Origin: Kaistia geumhonensis
GTDB lineage: Bacteria > Pseudomonadota > Alphaproteobacteria > Rhizobiales > Kaistiaceae
DNA length: 64,000 nucleotides
Reading direction: 5' to 3'
Assembly (NCBI RefSeq): GCF_030815145.1
Contig: NZ_JAUSWJ010000001.1
Location: forward strand, 930,001 to 994,000
Shown: positions 7,820 to 17,476 of the stretch, in pieces
How the letters are laid out: the number at the start of each line of letters is the position of its first letter
Numbering within the stretch: the stretch's first letter is position 1
Translations under genes and position numbers: made by a program
The notes under the pieces: model-generated
Databases searched by the model: none
The model's input: only the letters and a program-made list of their open reading frames with translations
What the model was told of the DNA's origin: nothing

Positions 7820-8953
7820 ATGGAATCATCGATCTTCGTCACGGCAGAGCGGCCGCTCGCGGAGGACTGGCGCTGCGGCGGCCGGCTCGTGGTCGACTTG
7901 GCCTCTCTTGCCGACAACTGGCGGGCGGCCGCTCGGCTCGCCGGGCGGGCGGAAGCCGCCGGAGTGGTCAAGGGCGACGCTTATGGCATCGGGATCGAAG
8001 CGGCGGCCACGGCGCTCGCGGCAGCCGGTTGCCAGACGTTTTTCGTAGCGCTTCCTTCCGAAGGCCTGCGGCTGCGGCCGCCTCTTCCCGACGCGCCGAT
8101 CTATGTGCTGAACGGACTTCCTCCCCGAGCCGCAGCCGAATTTTCTCGCGCCGGTCTGCGGCCCGTGCTCGGCTCGGCGGAAGAAGTGGACGAATGGGCA
8201 GCCTTCCGTGCCGCGGGCGGCACCGGCGCCGCGGCACTTCATGTCGATACCGGCATGCAGCGACTGGGCGTCACGCTGGATGAGGCGGCAGCCATCGCGC
8301 CCCGCGCGAAGGCGCTCGGCCTCGCGCTCGTCATGAGCCATCTGGCAGCTGCCGACCAGCCCGGGCATGCTCTGAACGCCGCGCAGCTTTCCCGTTTCCG
8401 TTCCGTTGCACAGGCGTTCGCCGGAGTGCCGGCTTCGCTATCGAATTCCGCCGGCCTTCATCTCGGGCCGGATTTCCTGTTCGATCTCGTGCGTCCCGGC
8501 ATCGCGCTCTACGGCGCCCGCTCGACCGCCGCGGCGCCGCCGCTTTCGACCGTCGTCACCGCCGAAGCGCGGATCGTGCAGGTGCGCGACGTCGCTGCCG
8601 GCACGGCGGTCGGCTATGGCGCGAGCGAACATGTGCGGCGGCCGAGCCGGATCGCGATCCTCGGCGCAGGCTATGCCGACGGCTATCACCGCCGCGCCGG
8701 CTCGACCGATGAGCGGCCGGGAGCAAGCGTCCATCTGCATGGCAGGCGGGCGCCACTGATCGGCCGCATCTCGATGGATCTCATCGCGGTGGACGTGACC
8801 GATATTCCCGAGGCCCGTCGCGGCGATCATGCCGAGCTGTTCGGGCCGAATATCGCGATCGACGAGGTTGCGGAGCGGGCGGAGACGATCGGATACGAGC
8901 TTCTCACCGGCCTCGGCCGCCGCTATCAGCGCCACTATCGAGGAGGCGCCTGA
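7820..8953 (+). CDS. alr: Alanine racemase
   Basis: PLP enzyme that interconverts L- and D-alanine, providing D-alanine for peptidoglycan. The 377-residue product has the PLP lysine in VVKGDAYGIG (K51), an N-terminal TIM-barrel and the C-terminal beta domain with the catalytic tyrosine segment ILGAGYADGYHRR and GRISMDLIAVDVTD. Length fits the family. The ATG at 7820 has a weak ribosome binding site. The stop overlaps the radA start (TGATG), so both are translated from one message. This is the biosynthetic-type gene in its usual alphaproteobacterial place between dnaB and radA. Confidence 0.95.
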   Translation: MESSIFVTAERPLAEDWRCGGRLVVDLASLADNWRAAARLAGRAEAAGVVKGDAYGIGIEAAATALAAAGCQTFFVALPSEGLRLRPPLPDAPIYVLNGLPPRAAAEFSRAGLRPVLGSAEEVDEWAAFRAAGGTGAAALHVDTGMQRLGVTLDEAAAIAPRAKALGLALVMSHLAAADQPGHALNAAQLSRFRSVAQAFAGVPASLSNSAGLHLGPDFLFDLVRPGIALYGARSTAAAPPLSTVVTAEARIVQVRDVAAGTAVGYGASEHVRRPSRIAILGAGYADGYHRRAGSTDERPGASVHLHGRRAPLIGRISMDLIAVDVTDIPEARRGDHAELFGPNIAIDEVAERAETIGYELLTGLGRRYQRHYRGGA

Positions 8954-10410
8954 TGGCCAAGGCACGTGTCCAGTATATCTGCCAGAATTGCGGCGCGGTC
9001 AGTCCGCGCTGGCAGGGGCGCTGCGAGGCCTGCGGCGAGTGGAACACGCTCGTCGAGGAGAACACCGCCGGCGGCATCGGCGGCGGTCCCGGCCGTGCGC
9101 CGCAGAAAGGGCGCGTGGTCGAGCTCCACGCCCTCGCCGGCGAGAGCCGCACGCCGCCGCGCATCGCCTCCGGCATCGCCGAGCTCGACCGCGTCACCGG
9201 CGGCGGTTTCGTGCGCGGCTCGGCGATCCTGATCGGCGGCGATCCCGGCATCGGCAAGTCGACGCTGCTCCTGCAGGCCTCGGCGGCGCTGGCGAAGAAG
9301 GGCGAGCGCGTCGTCTACATTTCCGGCGAGGAAGCCGTGGCTCAGGTCCGCCTCAGGGCCGAGCGGATGGGCGTCTCTGCCGCCCCGGTCGCGCTTGCGG
9401 CGGAGACCAGCGTCGAGGACATCCTTACAACGCTGGAGGCCGACCGTGCGCCGGCGCTGGTGATTCTCGATTCCGTCCAGACGCTCTGGACCTCGACGGT
9501 CGAGGCTGCGCCGGGAACGGTGACGCAGGTACGCGCCTCGGCGCAGGCGATGATCCGCTACGCGAAGCAATCGGGCGCCACCGTCATCCTGGTCGGCCAT
9601 GTCACGAAGGACGGGCAGATCGCAGGCCCGCGCGTCGTCGAGCACATGGTCGACGCCGTGCTGTATTTCGAGGGCGAGGGCGGCCATCATTTCCGCATCC
9701 TTCGCGCGGTGAAGAACCGCTTCGGCGCCACCGACGAGATCGGCGTCTTCGAGATGACCGGCGGCGGCCTTCGCGAAGTGCCGAACCCTTCGGAGCTCTT
9801 CCTCGGCGAGCGCAACGCCGCCGCACCGGGCGCCGCCGTCTTCGCGGGCATGGAGGGCACGCGCCCGGTTCTGGTCGAGATCCAGGCGCTCGTCGCGCCC
9901 TCCCCGCTCGGTACGCCGCGCCGCGCCGTGGTCGGATGGGACGGTGGCCGACTCGCCATGGTTCTCGCGGTTCTCGAATCGCATTGCGGCGTGAAGCTCG
10001 GGCCGCACGACGTCTATCTCGCGGTAGCCGGGGGTCTCAGGATCAACGAGCCCGCAGCCGATCTGGCGGTCGCCGCGGCGCTCGTCTCCTCGCTCTCCGG
10101 TATTGCCCTGCCGGCCGATTGCGTCTATTTCGGCGAAGTCAGCCTGTCCGGCGCGGTGAGGCCCGTCGTGCATGCCGCGCAGCGCCTCAAGGAGGCGCAG
10201 AAGCTGGGTTTTGCCAAGGCCGTCCTGCCCCTCCAGTCGCTCGACAAGGATCAGGGTGGCGCCGCAGGTCTGGTCGGGATCGATCAGCTCGCGGGGCTCG
10301 TGGCCGCCATCGCCGCGTCAGGGCCGCCGACTGGGCGTCCCGCAGCGCGCGAGCCAGGCGGCCGACCGGCGGAACGGCGGCGCGCCACGATCGCTGCCGA
10401 CGAGCCGTGA
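8953..10410 (+). CDS. radA: DNA repair protein RadA (Sms)
   Basis: A 485-residue RecA-like branch-migration ATPase used in recombination and repair. The N-terminal zinc finger is CQNCGAVSPRWQGRCEACGEW. The ATPase core has Walker A GGDPGIGKST and the RadA-specific KNRFG motif (KNRFGATDEIGVF), and a Lon-protease-like C-terminal domain follows. The last 45 residues are a Gly/Pro/Arg-rich tail that looks disordered. The start ATG overlaps the alr stop; cvpA begins 51 bases downstream. Confidence 0.96.
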   Translation: MAKARVQYICQNCGAVSPRWQGRCEACGEWNTLVEENTAGGIGGGPGRAPQKGRVVELHALAGESRTPPRIASGIAELDRVTGGGFVRGSAILIGGDPGIGKSTLLLQASAALAKKGERVVYISGEEAVAQVRLRAERMGVSAAPVALAAETSVEDILTTLEADRAPALVILDSVQTLWTSTVEAAPGTVTQVRASAQAMIRYAKQSGATVILVGHVTKDGQIAGPRVVEHMVDAVLYFEGEGGHHFRILRAVKNRFGATDEIGVFEMTGGGLREVPNPSELFLGERNAAAPGAAVFAGMEGTRPVLVEIQALVAPSPLGTPRRAVVGWDGGRLAMVLAVLESHCGVKLGPHDVYLAVAGGLRINEPAADLAVAAALVSSLSGIALPADCVYFGEVSLSGAVRPVVHAAQRLKEAQKLGFAKAVLPLQSLDKDQGGAAGLVGIDQLAGLVAAIAASGPPTGRPAAREPGGRPAERRRATIAADEP

Positions 10411-10461
10411 TGAGACTGGATTGGTCCGCTTGGCAGGGCGGTTCTGGGGGTAGGCGGAGCG

Positions 10462-11187
10462 ATGTCGGTCACCATCCTTGATGGCGTGGTCGTGGTTGTG
10501 GTGCTGATCTCGGCACTGCTCGCGATGGTGCGCGGGTTCGTCCGGGAAGTCCTTTCGGTCGTCTCCTGGGTGCTGGCGGCCGTCGCCGCCTTTTATCTCT
10601 ACAAGCCGGTGCTTCCCTACGTTGAGCCCTATATCGCCAACCACAATATCGCGGTCATCGCGACAGCGGCGGCGATCTTCTTCATCACGCTGATCATCGT
10701 TAGCTACATCGCGATGCGGATCTCCGACTTCGTGGTCGACAGCCGCGTCGGGCTGCTCGACCGCACGCTCGGCTTCGTCTTCGGCGCCGCGCGCGGCCTC
10801 TTGATCGTCGTCATCGCCTTTTCGTTCCTCAGCTGGATCCTGTCGGACAAGCAGCCCGACTGGGTTGCGAATGCGCAAACAGCCCCCATGTTGAAGCGGC
10901 TCGGCGAGCGGCTGGTCGCGGCGCTTCCCGAAGATGTCGAGAAGACCATCCAGGAGCGCCTGCACGGTGCGACAGAGGACGGGTCGCCGGGCGTCGATGC
11001 TCCGGCGGACTCGCCTGAGGCTCCGACACCGCCGGCGACGGTCCCTCAAGGCGGCGCCGACCAGCAGGCGCCCAATTACGGTGGTGCGGCCCGCCAGGGT
11101 CTCGACCAGCTGTTCGATAATGGCGACGGCCCGGCGCAAGAACCGGCCGCACCGCAGGGGGCGACCGGAGGACAGGCGAAACCGTGA
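10462..11187 (+). CDS. cvpA: CvpA family membrane protein
   Basis: A 241-residue protein whose first 140 residues hold four hydrophobic segments, beginning MSVTILDGVVVVVVLISALLA and including the GFVREVLSVVSWVLA motif of CvpA/colicin V production proteins. The C-terminal hundred residues are Pro/Ala/Gln-rich and probably disordered. In E. coli cvpA precedes purF, and the same arrangement is kept here. The family is needed for envelope functions, but its mechanism is unclear. The stop codon overlaps a possible GTG start of purF. Confidence 0.9.
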   Translation: MSVTILDGVVVVVVLISALLAMVRGFVREVLSVVSWVLAAVAAFYLYKPVLPYVEPYIANHNIAVIATAAAIFFITLIIVSYIAMRISDFVVDSRVGLLDRTLGFVFGAARGLLIVVIAFSFLSWILSDKQPDWVANAQTAPMLKRLGERLVAALPEDVEKTIQERLHGATEDGSPGVDAPADSPEAPTPPATVPQGGADQQAPNYGGAARQGLDQLFDNGDGPAQEPAAPQGATGGQAKP

Positions 11188-11222
11188 GGCGCGCGGCCGG
11201 CGTATCGGCCGAAGAGGATGGA

Positions 11223-12689
11223 ATGGACGATTTCTCTCTGCTGCCTTCCCGCCCCGACGACGACCGCTTCCATGAGGAATGCGGCGTCTTCGGCGTTTTC
11301 GGCCATCCCGACGCCGCCGCGCTGACGGCGCTCGGCCTGCACGCGCTCCAGCATCGCGGCCAGGAAGCCGCCGGCATCGCCGCGCACGACGGCCGCCAGT
11401 TCTCGATCGAGCGGCATATCGGCCTCGTGGGCGACAACTTCACGCGGAAGGCTGTCATCGACCGCCTGCCGGGTCCGCGCGCCATCGGCCACAACCGCTA
11501 TTCGACCACGGGTGGTGCCGGGCTGCGCAATGTCCAACCCATGTTTGCCGAGTTTGCCGGCGGCGGCTTCGCGGTCGCGCATAACGGCAATCTCACCAAC
11601 GCCATGACGCTGAAACGCGAGTTGCAGCGGCGCGGCTCGCTCTTCCAGTCGACTTCGGACACCGAGACGATCATCCATCTGATCGCCACCTCGAACCATG
11701 GCCGCCTCCTCGACCGCTTCATCGACGCGATCCGCCGCATCGAGGGCGCCTATTCGCTCGTCGCCCTCTCCGAGAAGAAGATGCTCGGCTGCCGCGATCC
11801 GCTCGGCGTGCGGCCGCTGGTGCTCGGCCGGCTGGACGACGCCTATATCCTCGCGTCCGAGACCTGCGCTCTCGACATCATCGGCGCCAGCTATGTGCGC
11901 GACATCAATGCCGGCGAGGTGGTGATCATCACCGACGATGGCATTGAGAGCCTCTATCCGTTCGAGCGTCAGGCCTCGCGCTTCTGCATCTTCGAATATG
12001 TCTATTTCGCGCGGCCGGATTCCGCCGTCGACGGCCGCGGCGTCTATGCCGTGCGCAAGAATATCGGCGCCGAACTGGCGCGCGAGAGCGGCATCGACGC
12101 CGACATCGTCGTTCCGGTACCCGATTCGGGCGTGCCGGCGGCGATCGGCTATGCCGAGGAAGCGGGTATCCCGTTCGATCTCGGCATCATCCGCAACCAC
12201 TATGTCGGACGCACCTTCATCGAGCCGACGGACGCGATCCGCCATATGGGCGTCAAGCTGAAGCACAACGCCAACCGCGCCATCCTGGCCGGCAAGCGTG
12301 TCATTCTCGTCGACGATTCGATCGTGCGCGGCACCACCTCGATGAAGATCGTTCAGATGGTGCGCGACGCCGGCGCGGCCGAGGTGCATATGCGCATCGC
12401 CAGCCCGCCGACCACCGACAGCTGTTTTTACGGCGTCGACACGCCGGAGAAGTCGAAGCTGATCGCCGCCCAGATGAGCGTCGAGGAGATCGGGCGCTAC
12501 ATCAAGGCCGACAGCCTCGCCTTCATCTCGATCGACGGGCTTTACCGGGCAGTCGGCGAGGCGAAGCGCAACGGCGACCTGCCACAATTCTGCGACGCCT
12601 GCTTCACCGGCGACTATCCGACCCGCCTCTCCGATTTCGACGATCGCGGCAAGATCCGGCCGCTGCCGCTTCTCGCTGAGGCGAGCTGA
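11223..12689 (+). CDS. purF: Amidophosphoribosyltransferase
   Basis: First committed enzyme of purine synthesis: transfers glutamine-derived ammonia to PRPP, giving 5-phosphoribosylamine. The 488-residue product has a short propeptide ending HEE before the nucleophile Cys20 (CGVFGVFG), the Ntn glutaminase domain (LHALQHRGQEAAGIA, GHNRYSTTG) and the phosphoribosyltransferase domain with the PRPP loop VILVDDSIVRGTTS. The ATG at 11223 follows GAAGAGGATGGA. A GTG at 11184 that overlaps the cvpA stop would add 13 residues and is the alternative. Confidence 0.96.
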   Translation: MDDFSLLPSRPDDDRFHEECGVFGVFGHPDAAALTALGLHALQHRGQEAAGIAAHDGRQFSIERHIGLVGDNFTRKAVIDRLPGPRAIGHNRYSTTGGAGLRNVQPMFAEFAGGGFAVAHNGNLTNAMTLKRELQRRGSLFQSTSDTETIIHLIATSNHGRLLDRFIDAIRRIEGAYSLVALSEKKMLGCRDPLGVRPLVLGRLDDAYILASETCALDIIGASYVRDINAGEVVIITDDGIESLYPFERQASRFCIFEYVYFARPDSAVDGRGVYAVRKNIGAELARESGIDADIVVPVPDSGVPAAIGYAEEAGIPFDLGIIRNHYVGRTFIEPTDAIRHMGVKLKHNANRAILAGKRVILVDDSIVRGTTSMKIVQMVRDAGAAEVHMRIASPPTTDSCFYGVDTPEKSKLIAAQMSVEEIGRYIKADSLAFISIDGLYRAVGEAKRNGDLPQFCDACFTGDYPTRLSDFDDRGKIRPLPLLAEAS

Positions 12690-12859
12690 GGCAAGGCTCG
12701 AGGGGCTCCGTCGGTCGAGTCACTTGTGGGGGCGAGCGGTTCTATCTCGCCCTTCCCTTCACCTCCCGGCACCGGTCCGGCCCGCCGATCACCGTTTGCC
12801 GCGCCGGACCGGCATGGTAGAGCCTCCGCGGAAACCGCCCACCATCCAGCGAGACGCTC

Positions 12860-13594
12860 ATGACCACCCCTGACTTCTCCGGCCGCCTCGTCGTCGTGAC
12901 CGGGGCCTCGCGCGGCGTCGGCTGGCAGGTGGCGACGGCGCTCGGCGCGGCCGGAGCCCATGTCATCGCTATCGCCAAGACGGTGGGGGCGCTGGAAGAG
13001 CTCGACGACGCCATCCGCGCCAAAGGCGGCAGCGCGACGCTGGTGCCGCTCGATCTGCGTGATCTCGACGCCATCGACCGCCTCGGGCTGTCGATTTACG
13101 AGCGCTGGGGCAAGCTCGACGCGCTGGTCGGCAATGCCGCGCTGCTCGGCCTCATCACGCCGGTGACCCATCTCGACCAGAAGGACTGGAACGACGTCAT
13201 GACGGTCAACGTCACGGCGAACTACCGATTGATCCGCTCCCTCGATCCACTGCTGCGTCTCTCGGATGCCGGCCGGGCGCTGTTCATGACTTCGTCGGTC
13301 GGATCGAGCCCCCGGCCCTTCTGGGGCGCCTATGCCGCCTCCAAGGCGGCGCTGGAGGCGCTCGTGCGCGTCTATGCGGGTGAGGTCGCTTCCACGACGA
13401 TCCGCGCCAATCTCTTCGATCCCGGACGGCTGCGCACGCAGATGCGCGCCAAGGCGGCGCCGGGGGAGGATCCCGAGACGGTCGCCTTGCCCGCGGTCGT
13501 CGTTCCCGACATCCTGCGCATGATCTCGCCGGGCTTCTTGGACAACGGCACGCGCTTCGAGTTCCCGACTCGCACCGTCACGCAGCTCCTCTGA
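12860..13594 (+). CDS. Short-chain dehydrogenase/reductase family oxidoreductase
   Basis: A 244-residue classical SDR with the nucleotide-binding glycine motif TGASRGVG near the N-terminus, the NAALLG segment in place of the usual NAG, and the catalytic YAASK. A catalytic-type Ser lies in MTSSVGSS. Substrate is unknown; SDRs of this kind follow purF in many Hyphomicrobiales. A 170-base gap with no gene separates it from purF, and a hairpin terminator follows. Confidence 0.88.
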   Translation: MTTPDFSGRLVVVTGASRGVGWQVATALGAAGAHVIAIAKTVGALEELDDAIRAKGGSATLVPLDLRDLDAIDRLGLSIYERWGKLDALVGNAALLGLITPVTHLDQKDWNDVMTVNVTANYRLIRSLDPLLRLSDAGRALFMTSSVGSSPRPFWGAYAASKAALEALVRVYAGEVASTTIRANLFDPGRLRTQMRAKAAPGEDPETVALPAVVVPDILRMISPGFLDNGTRFEFPTRTVTQLL

Positions 13595-13600
13595 AATGAA

Positions 13601-13627
13601 AAGGCGGCCTCTGCCGGGGCCGCCCTT
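13601..13627. terminator. Hairpin between convergent SDR and arylsulfatase genes
   Basis: GGCGGCC (13603-13609) pairs with GGCCGCC (13618-13624). On the minus strand the stem is followed by CCTTTTCATTTC, and on the plus strand by CTTAATTTC, so it can serve both converging genes. Confidence 0.6.
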
Positions 13628-13650
13628 AATTTCTGCCATGCCGGCGAGGC

Positions 13651-15216
13651 CTACTGGTTGCCCTGCGAGCCGGCAGAGACCGCTTCCATCACGCGATCGA
13701 GATTGAAGCTGCCCGGCTTCTGGCGCGGGGGAAACTCGCGGAAGCTCTGAAGCCACTGCGCGACATAGGCGCCGGCCGGTGCGATCGCGAACATGCGGTC
13801 CATGTACCAACGCTGATAGCCCATCGCATTCTCCTCCTCCGCCCGCTCGAACGGATCCATGCGCAGATTGGTCAGAAGCGGCGCGCGCAGCTGCTTGAAC
13901 GGGTCCTGCCAGACGCGCAGGCCCTTTGCGTCCTGCTCGAGGAAGGTCATCTTCCAGTTGTCGTAGCGCAGCGCCGCGACGCTGCCGTCATCGGTCCAGT
14001 AGATGAACTCGTGCCGCGGCCAGGCCGCCTCGCCGCGGAAGGCTGGACCGAGGTCGTAACCGTCGAGATGCACCTTGTAGTCGCGTCCGCCGATCGTTCG
14101 GCCCTCCAGCAGCTCTTCCTTGGCCTTGGGATCACCGGCAGCGGCGACGAGAGTCGGCAGCATGTCCTCATGCGCGCCGATATCGTTGATCACCGTGCCC
14201 GGCTTGATGACGCCCGGCCAGCGGATAACCGTCGGGACGCGGTAGCCGCCCTCCCAGTTGGTGTTCTTCTCGCCTCGGAACATCGTCGTGCCGCCATCGG
14301 GCCAGGTGAATGTCTCGGCGCCATTGTCCGTCGAGTACATCACGATCGTGTTGTCCTCGATGCCGAGCGTCTTCAGCTCGTCCAGCAGCTGGCCGACCAT
14401 CCCATCATGCTCGACCATGCCATCGGCATAGACGCCGAGACCCGTCTTTCCCTCGGACGAGGGCTTGAGATGGGTAAAGACGTGCATGCGGGTTGAATTC
14501 CACCAGACATAGAACGGCTTGCCATCCGAATGCGCCTTGCGCATGAACTCGAGCGCCGACTTCGTCACCTCCTCGTCGACGGTCTCCATGCGCTTGCGGG
14601 TCAGTGGGCCGGTATCGACGATCTTCTGGCCGCCGTCCGGCAGCGCCCAGGAATGGATAACGCCGCGCGGGCCGAACTTCTTCTTGAAGTCGGGCGAGGC
14701 CGGGTAATCGACGTTCTCCGGCTCCTCCTCGGCATTGAGATGATAGAGATTGCCGAAGAACTCGTCGAAGCCGTGCGCTGTCGGCAGCATCTCGTCGCGA
14801 TCGCCGAGATGGTTCTTGCCGAACTGGCCGGTGGCATAGCCGAGCGGGCGCAGCAGCGTCGCGATGGTCGGATCCTCCGGTCGCATGCCTTCGGGCGTGC
14901 CTGGCAGGCCGACCTTGGTGAGGCCGGTGCGGATCGGCGACTGGCCGGTGATGAAGGCGGCGCGGCCGGCGGTGCAGCTCTGCTGGCCATACCAGTCGGT
15001 GAACAGCGCGCCGTCATGGGCGATCTGGTCGATATTGGGCGTCCGGTAGCCCATCATGCCGTTGTTGTAGGCGCTGATGTTGAAGCCGCCGATGTCGTCG
15101 CCCCAGATCACGAGGATATTGGGCTTTTCGGACGCGGCCCCGGCTTTGATGGGCATCAGCGTGGCTCCGCCGGCGACAAGAAGGCCGGCCAGTGCCGAAG
15201 CGATCAGACGTTTCAT
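13651..15216 (-). CDS. Exported type I arylsulfatase
   Basis: A 521-residue sulfatase with an N-terminal signal peptide (MKRLIASALAGLLVAGGATL, cleavage near AGA). The metal-binding segment ILVIWGDDIGGFN and the formylglycine motif C81-T-A-G-R are present; the cysteine must be oxidised to formylglycine by a maturation enzyme not encoded in this window. STDNGAETFTWPDGG is the second active-site region. It should hydrolyse sulfate esters in the periplasm; the natural substrate is unknown. It is divergent from the Crp/Fnr-type regulator gene with 151 bases between starts, which suggests, without proving, regulation from that gap. Confidence 0.92.
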   Translation of the reverse strand: MKRLIASALAGLLVAGGATLMPIKAGAASEKPNILVIWGDDIGGFNISAYNNGMMGYRTPNIDQIAHDGALFTDWYGQQSCTAGRAAFITGQSPIRTGLTKVGLPGTPEGMRPEDPTIATLLRPLGYATGQFGKNHLGDRDEMLPTAHGFDEFFGNLYHLNAEEEPENVDYPASPDFKKKFGPRGVIHSWALPDGGQKIVDTGPLTRKRMETVDEEVTKSALEFMRKAHSDGKPFYVWWNSTRMHVFTHLKPSSEGKTGLGVYADGMVEHDGMVGQLLDELKTLGIEDNTIVMYSTDNGAETFTWPDGGTTMFRGEKNTNWEGGYRVPTVIRWPGVIKPGTVINDIGAHEDMLPTLVAAAGDPKAKEELLEGRTIGGRDYKVHLDGYDLGPAFRGEAAWPRHEFIYWTDDGSVAALRYDNWKMTFLEQDAKGLRVWQDPFKQLRAPLLTNLRMDPFERAEEENAMGYQRWYMDRMFAIAPAGAYVAQWLQSFREFPPRQKPGSFNLDRVMEAVSAGSQGNQ

Positions 15217-15329
15217 TCTTGAGTCTCCCCCTCGAGAGGAGGCGGGTGCAACACGGCGCGCCGGTCCCCCGACTAGCGACAGCCCTGCCCCGCACCCGCC
15301 CCGGCGTTGCTTAGCACGCGGCGGGGTGG

Positions 15330-15355
15330 GAGACTGTCCGTCGACGGACAGTCTC
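15330..15355. promoter_or_regulatory. Perfect 26-bp palindrome upstream of the Crp/Fnr gene
   Basis: The left half GAGACTGTCCGTC is followed directly by its reverse complement GACGGACAGTCTC, with no mismatch and no spacer. It ends at the GGGAAG ribosome binding site, 12 bases before the GTG start of the regulator gene, and sits in the gap shared with the arylsulfatase gene. It does not match the classic CRP or FNR half sites. It could be a protein-binding site or, in RNA, a hairpin abutting the ribosome binding site. Confidence 0.7.
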
Positions 15356-15367
15356 GGGAAGATTGCA

Positions 15368-16066
15368 GTGACTACACTGGATGATGCCCGCGCGCTCGCA
15401 GGCCGTGCCGCATGGCTCGCCGAGGCCGATCCTCGATTTCGGCGGGCGGTGCTGGAAGGCTGCCTGATGCAGCATTTCGAAGCGCAGCAGGTGATCTATG
15501 GCGTCGGCGACGGTCCGGGCGGCATCCACTGCCTGATCTCGGGCAGCGTCAGGGTCAGCGTCGCCTCGGCGGAAAGCGGGCCGTTCTTCGGCCATCTGAT
15601 GCGTCCCGGCACCTGGATCGGCGAAGGACCGCTGATCACGCGCCAGCCGCGGCTCGTCGGTCTCTCGGCGGGGCGTCGCAGCGAGGTGCTGCTGCTGCCA
15701 TTGCCGACGATCCAGTCACTCCTGGAGGCGCATCCGGCCGGCTGGCATGCCATCGCCATGCTGACCTTCGTCAATCTGCAGACGGCGGTACTTGCGCTCA
15801 ACGATCTGATGATCCGCGACGACACGAAGCGGCTGGCGGCCACCCTTCTGAGACTGTCCGGCCACCGCTTCGTAAGCCTCGCCGAGGCGGAGCCGATCGA
15901 ACTCGACATGAGCCAGGAAGATCTCGCGACGATGGCAAATCTCGCTCGCTCGACGACGCTCGCCATCCTACACCGTTTCGTCGAGGCAGAGCTCATCCGC
16001 CTCGACTATCGCCACATCGTCATCCTGGAGCCGGAGCGGCTGCGCAGGATGCTCGTGCGCGACTAG
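15368..16066 (+). CDS. Crp/Fnr family transcriptional regulator
   Basis: A 232-residue regulator with an N-terminal cyclic-nucleotide-binding-like beta barrel (about residues 20-130, with the GGIHCLISGSVRVSV and GTWIGEGPL segments), a dimer helix and a C-terminal winged helix-turn-helix (MSQEDLATMANLARSTTLAILHRF). No Fnr-type N-terminal cysteine cluster is seen, so an oxygen-sensing [4Fe-4S] is unlikely; the ligand is unknown. GTG 15368 is supported by GGGAAG seven bases upstream. It lies immediately behind a perfect 26-bp palindrome and is divergent from an arylsulfatase. Its stop is 3 bases from the convergent der stop. Confidence 0.88.
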   Translation: MTTLDDARALAGRAAWLAEADPRFRRAVLEGCLMQHFEAQQVIYGVGDGPGGIHCLISGSVRVSVASAESGPFFGHLMRPGTWIGEGPLITRQPRLVGLSAGRRSEVLLLPLPTIQSLLEAHPAGWHAIAMLTFVNLQTAVLALNDLMIRDDTKRLAATLLRLSGHRFVSLAEAEPIELDMSQEDLATMANLARSTTLAILHRFVEAELIRLDYRHIVILEPERLRRMLVRD

Positions 16067-16069
16067 AGC

Positions 16070-17476
16070 TCAGCGCTTCTTGGCCTTGTCCTCGTAGGGA
16101 TTCTCGCCCTTGCGCAGCATCAGCCGCAGGGGAACCGCGTCGAGGTCGAAGGCCTCGCGGAGACCGTTGATGAGATAGCGCGTATAGGCCTCCGGCAACG
16201 CCTCGGGCCGCGAGCAGAATGCGACGAAGGTCGGCGGCCGCGCCTTGGGCTGCGTCATGTAGCGCAGCTTGATGCGGCGGCCGGAGACGGCTGGCGGCGG
16301 ATGATGCTCGAGTACGCCCGAAAGCCAGCGATTGAGCGCCGCGGTCGGCACGCGGCGGTTCCAGAGGGCGTAGACGCGCAGGATTTCGCCCATCAGCTTG
16401 TCGATGCCCGAGCCGGTAAGGCCCGAAAGCGTGACGAGCGGCACGCCGCGCACCTGCGGCAGCAGCCGCTCGGCCATCTCGCGCAGTTCCGCCATCGCTT
16501 TCTGGCGGTCCTCGATCAGGTCCCACTTATTGATTGCGATGACTAGCGCCCTGCCCTCGCGGGCGACGAGATCGGCGATCTGCAGGTCCTGCTTCTCGAA
16601 GGGCATAGTCGCGTCGAGCATCAGGACCACCACTTCGGCGAAGCGGATCGACCTCAAGGCATCGCCGACCGAGAGCTTTTCGAGCTTCTGCTCGACACGC
16701 GCCTTCTTGCGCATGCCGGCGGTGTCGAAGAGCTTGAAGCCACGGTCGCGCCAGGTCCAGTCGACCGAAATCGAATCGCGCGTGATGCCGGCCTCGGGGC
16801 CGGTAAGCAGCCGCTCCTCGCCGAGCATGGTATTGATGAGGGTCGACTTGCCGGCGTTGGGGCGGCCGACGATGGCGACGCGGATCGGCTTCGTGGTGTC
16901 GAGCTCCGGGAAGATCTCCTCGCCGTCGGGGCCGATCACGACCTCCTCGTCGCCCTCCTCCTCGATGTCCTTGTCCTCGTCGAGCCGCTCGAAGGGCAAC
17001 AGCGCATTGAAGAGATCGGCCATGCCTTGGCCATGCTCGGCCGAGATGGCGACCGGCTCGCCAAAACCGAGGCTGTAGGCTTCCATCACGCCGTCCTCGC
17101 CGATCTTGCCCTCGGCCTTGTTGGCGACGAGCACCACCGGTTTGCCGACGCGGCGCAGCAGATCGGCGAAATGTTCGTCGACCGGCGTGACGCCGACGCG
17201 GGCATCGATCAGGAACAGCGAGACATCCGCCTCGGCGATCGCCGCCTCCGTCTGCGCGCGCATGCGCCCCTCGAGGCTCGCGGGATCCGCCTCCTCGAGG
17301 CCGGCCGTGTCGATGATGGTGAAGTGCAGATCGCCGATGCGCGCCTCGCCCGGACGGCGATCGCGCGTCACGCCGGGCGTATCGTCGACAAGTGCGATCT
17401 TCGAGCCGACCAGGCGGTTGAAGAGCGTCGACTTGCCGACATTGGGGCGTCCGATGATGGCGGCCGTGAACGACAT
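16070..17476 (-). CDS. der: Ribosome biogenesis GTPase Der (EngA)
   Basis: A 468-residue protein with two tandem GTPase domains, each with its own P-loop ([14 protein letters not shown] near the start and [14 protein letters not shown] near residue 208) and NKxD motifs (NKAE as a variant in the first, NKWD in the second), followed by the KH-like C-terminal domain and a basic tail. Der acts in maturation of the 50S subunit. An acidic linker joins the two G domains. The upstream 185 bases to the TPR gene hold no coding region. Confidence 0.97.
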   Translation of the reverse strand: MSFTAAIIGRPNVGKSTLFNRLVGSKIALVDDTPGVTRDRRPGEARIGDLHFTIIDTAGLEEADPASLEGRMRAQTEAAIAEADVSLFLIDARVGVTPVDEHFADLLRRVGKPVVLVANKAEGKIGEDGVMEAYSLGFGEPVAISAEHGQGMADLFNALLPFERLDEDKDIEEEGDEEVVIGPDGEEIFPELDTTKPIRVAIVGRPNAGKSTLINTMLGEERLLTGPEAGITRDSISVDWTWRDRGFKLFDTAGMRKKARVEQKLEKLSVGDALRSIRFAEVVVLMLDATMPFEKQDLQIADLVAREGRALVIAINKWDLIEDRQKAMAELREMAERLLPQVRGVPLVTLSGLTGSGIDKLMGEILRVYALWNRRVPTAALNRWLSGVLEHHPPPAVSGRRIKLRYMTQPKARPPTFVAFCSRPEALPEAYTRYLINGLREAFDLDAVPLRLMLRKGENPYEDKAKKR

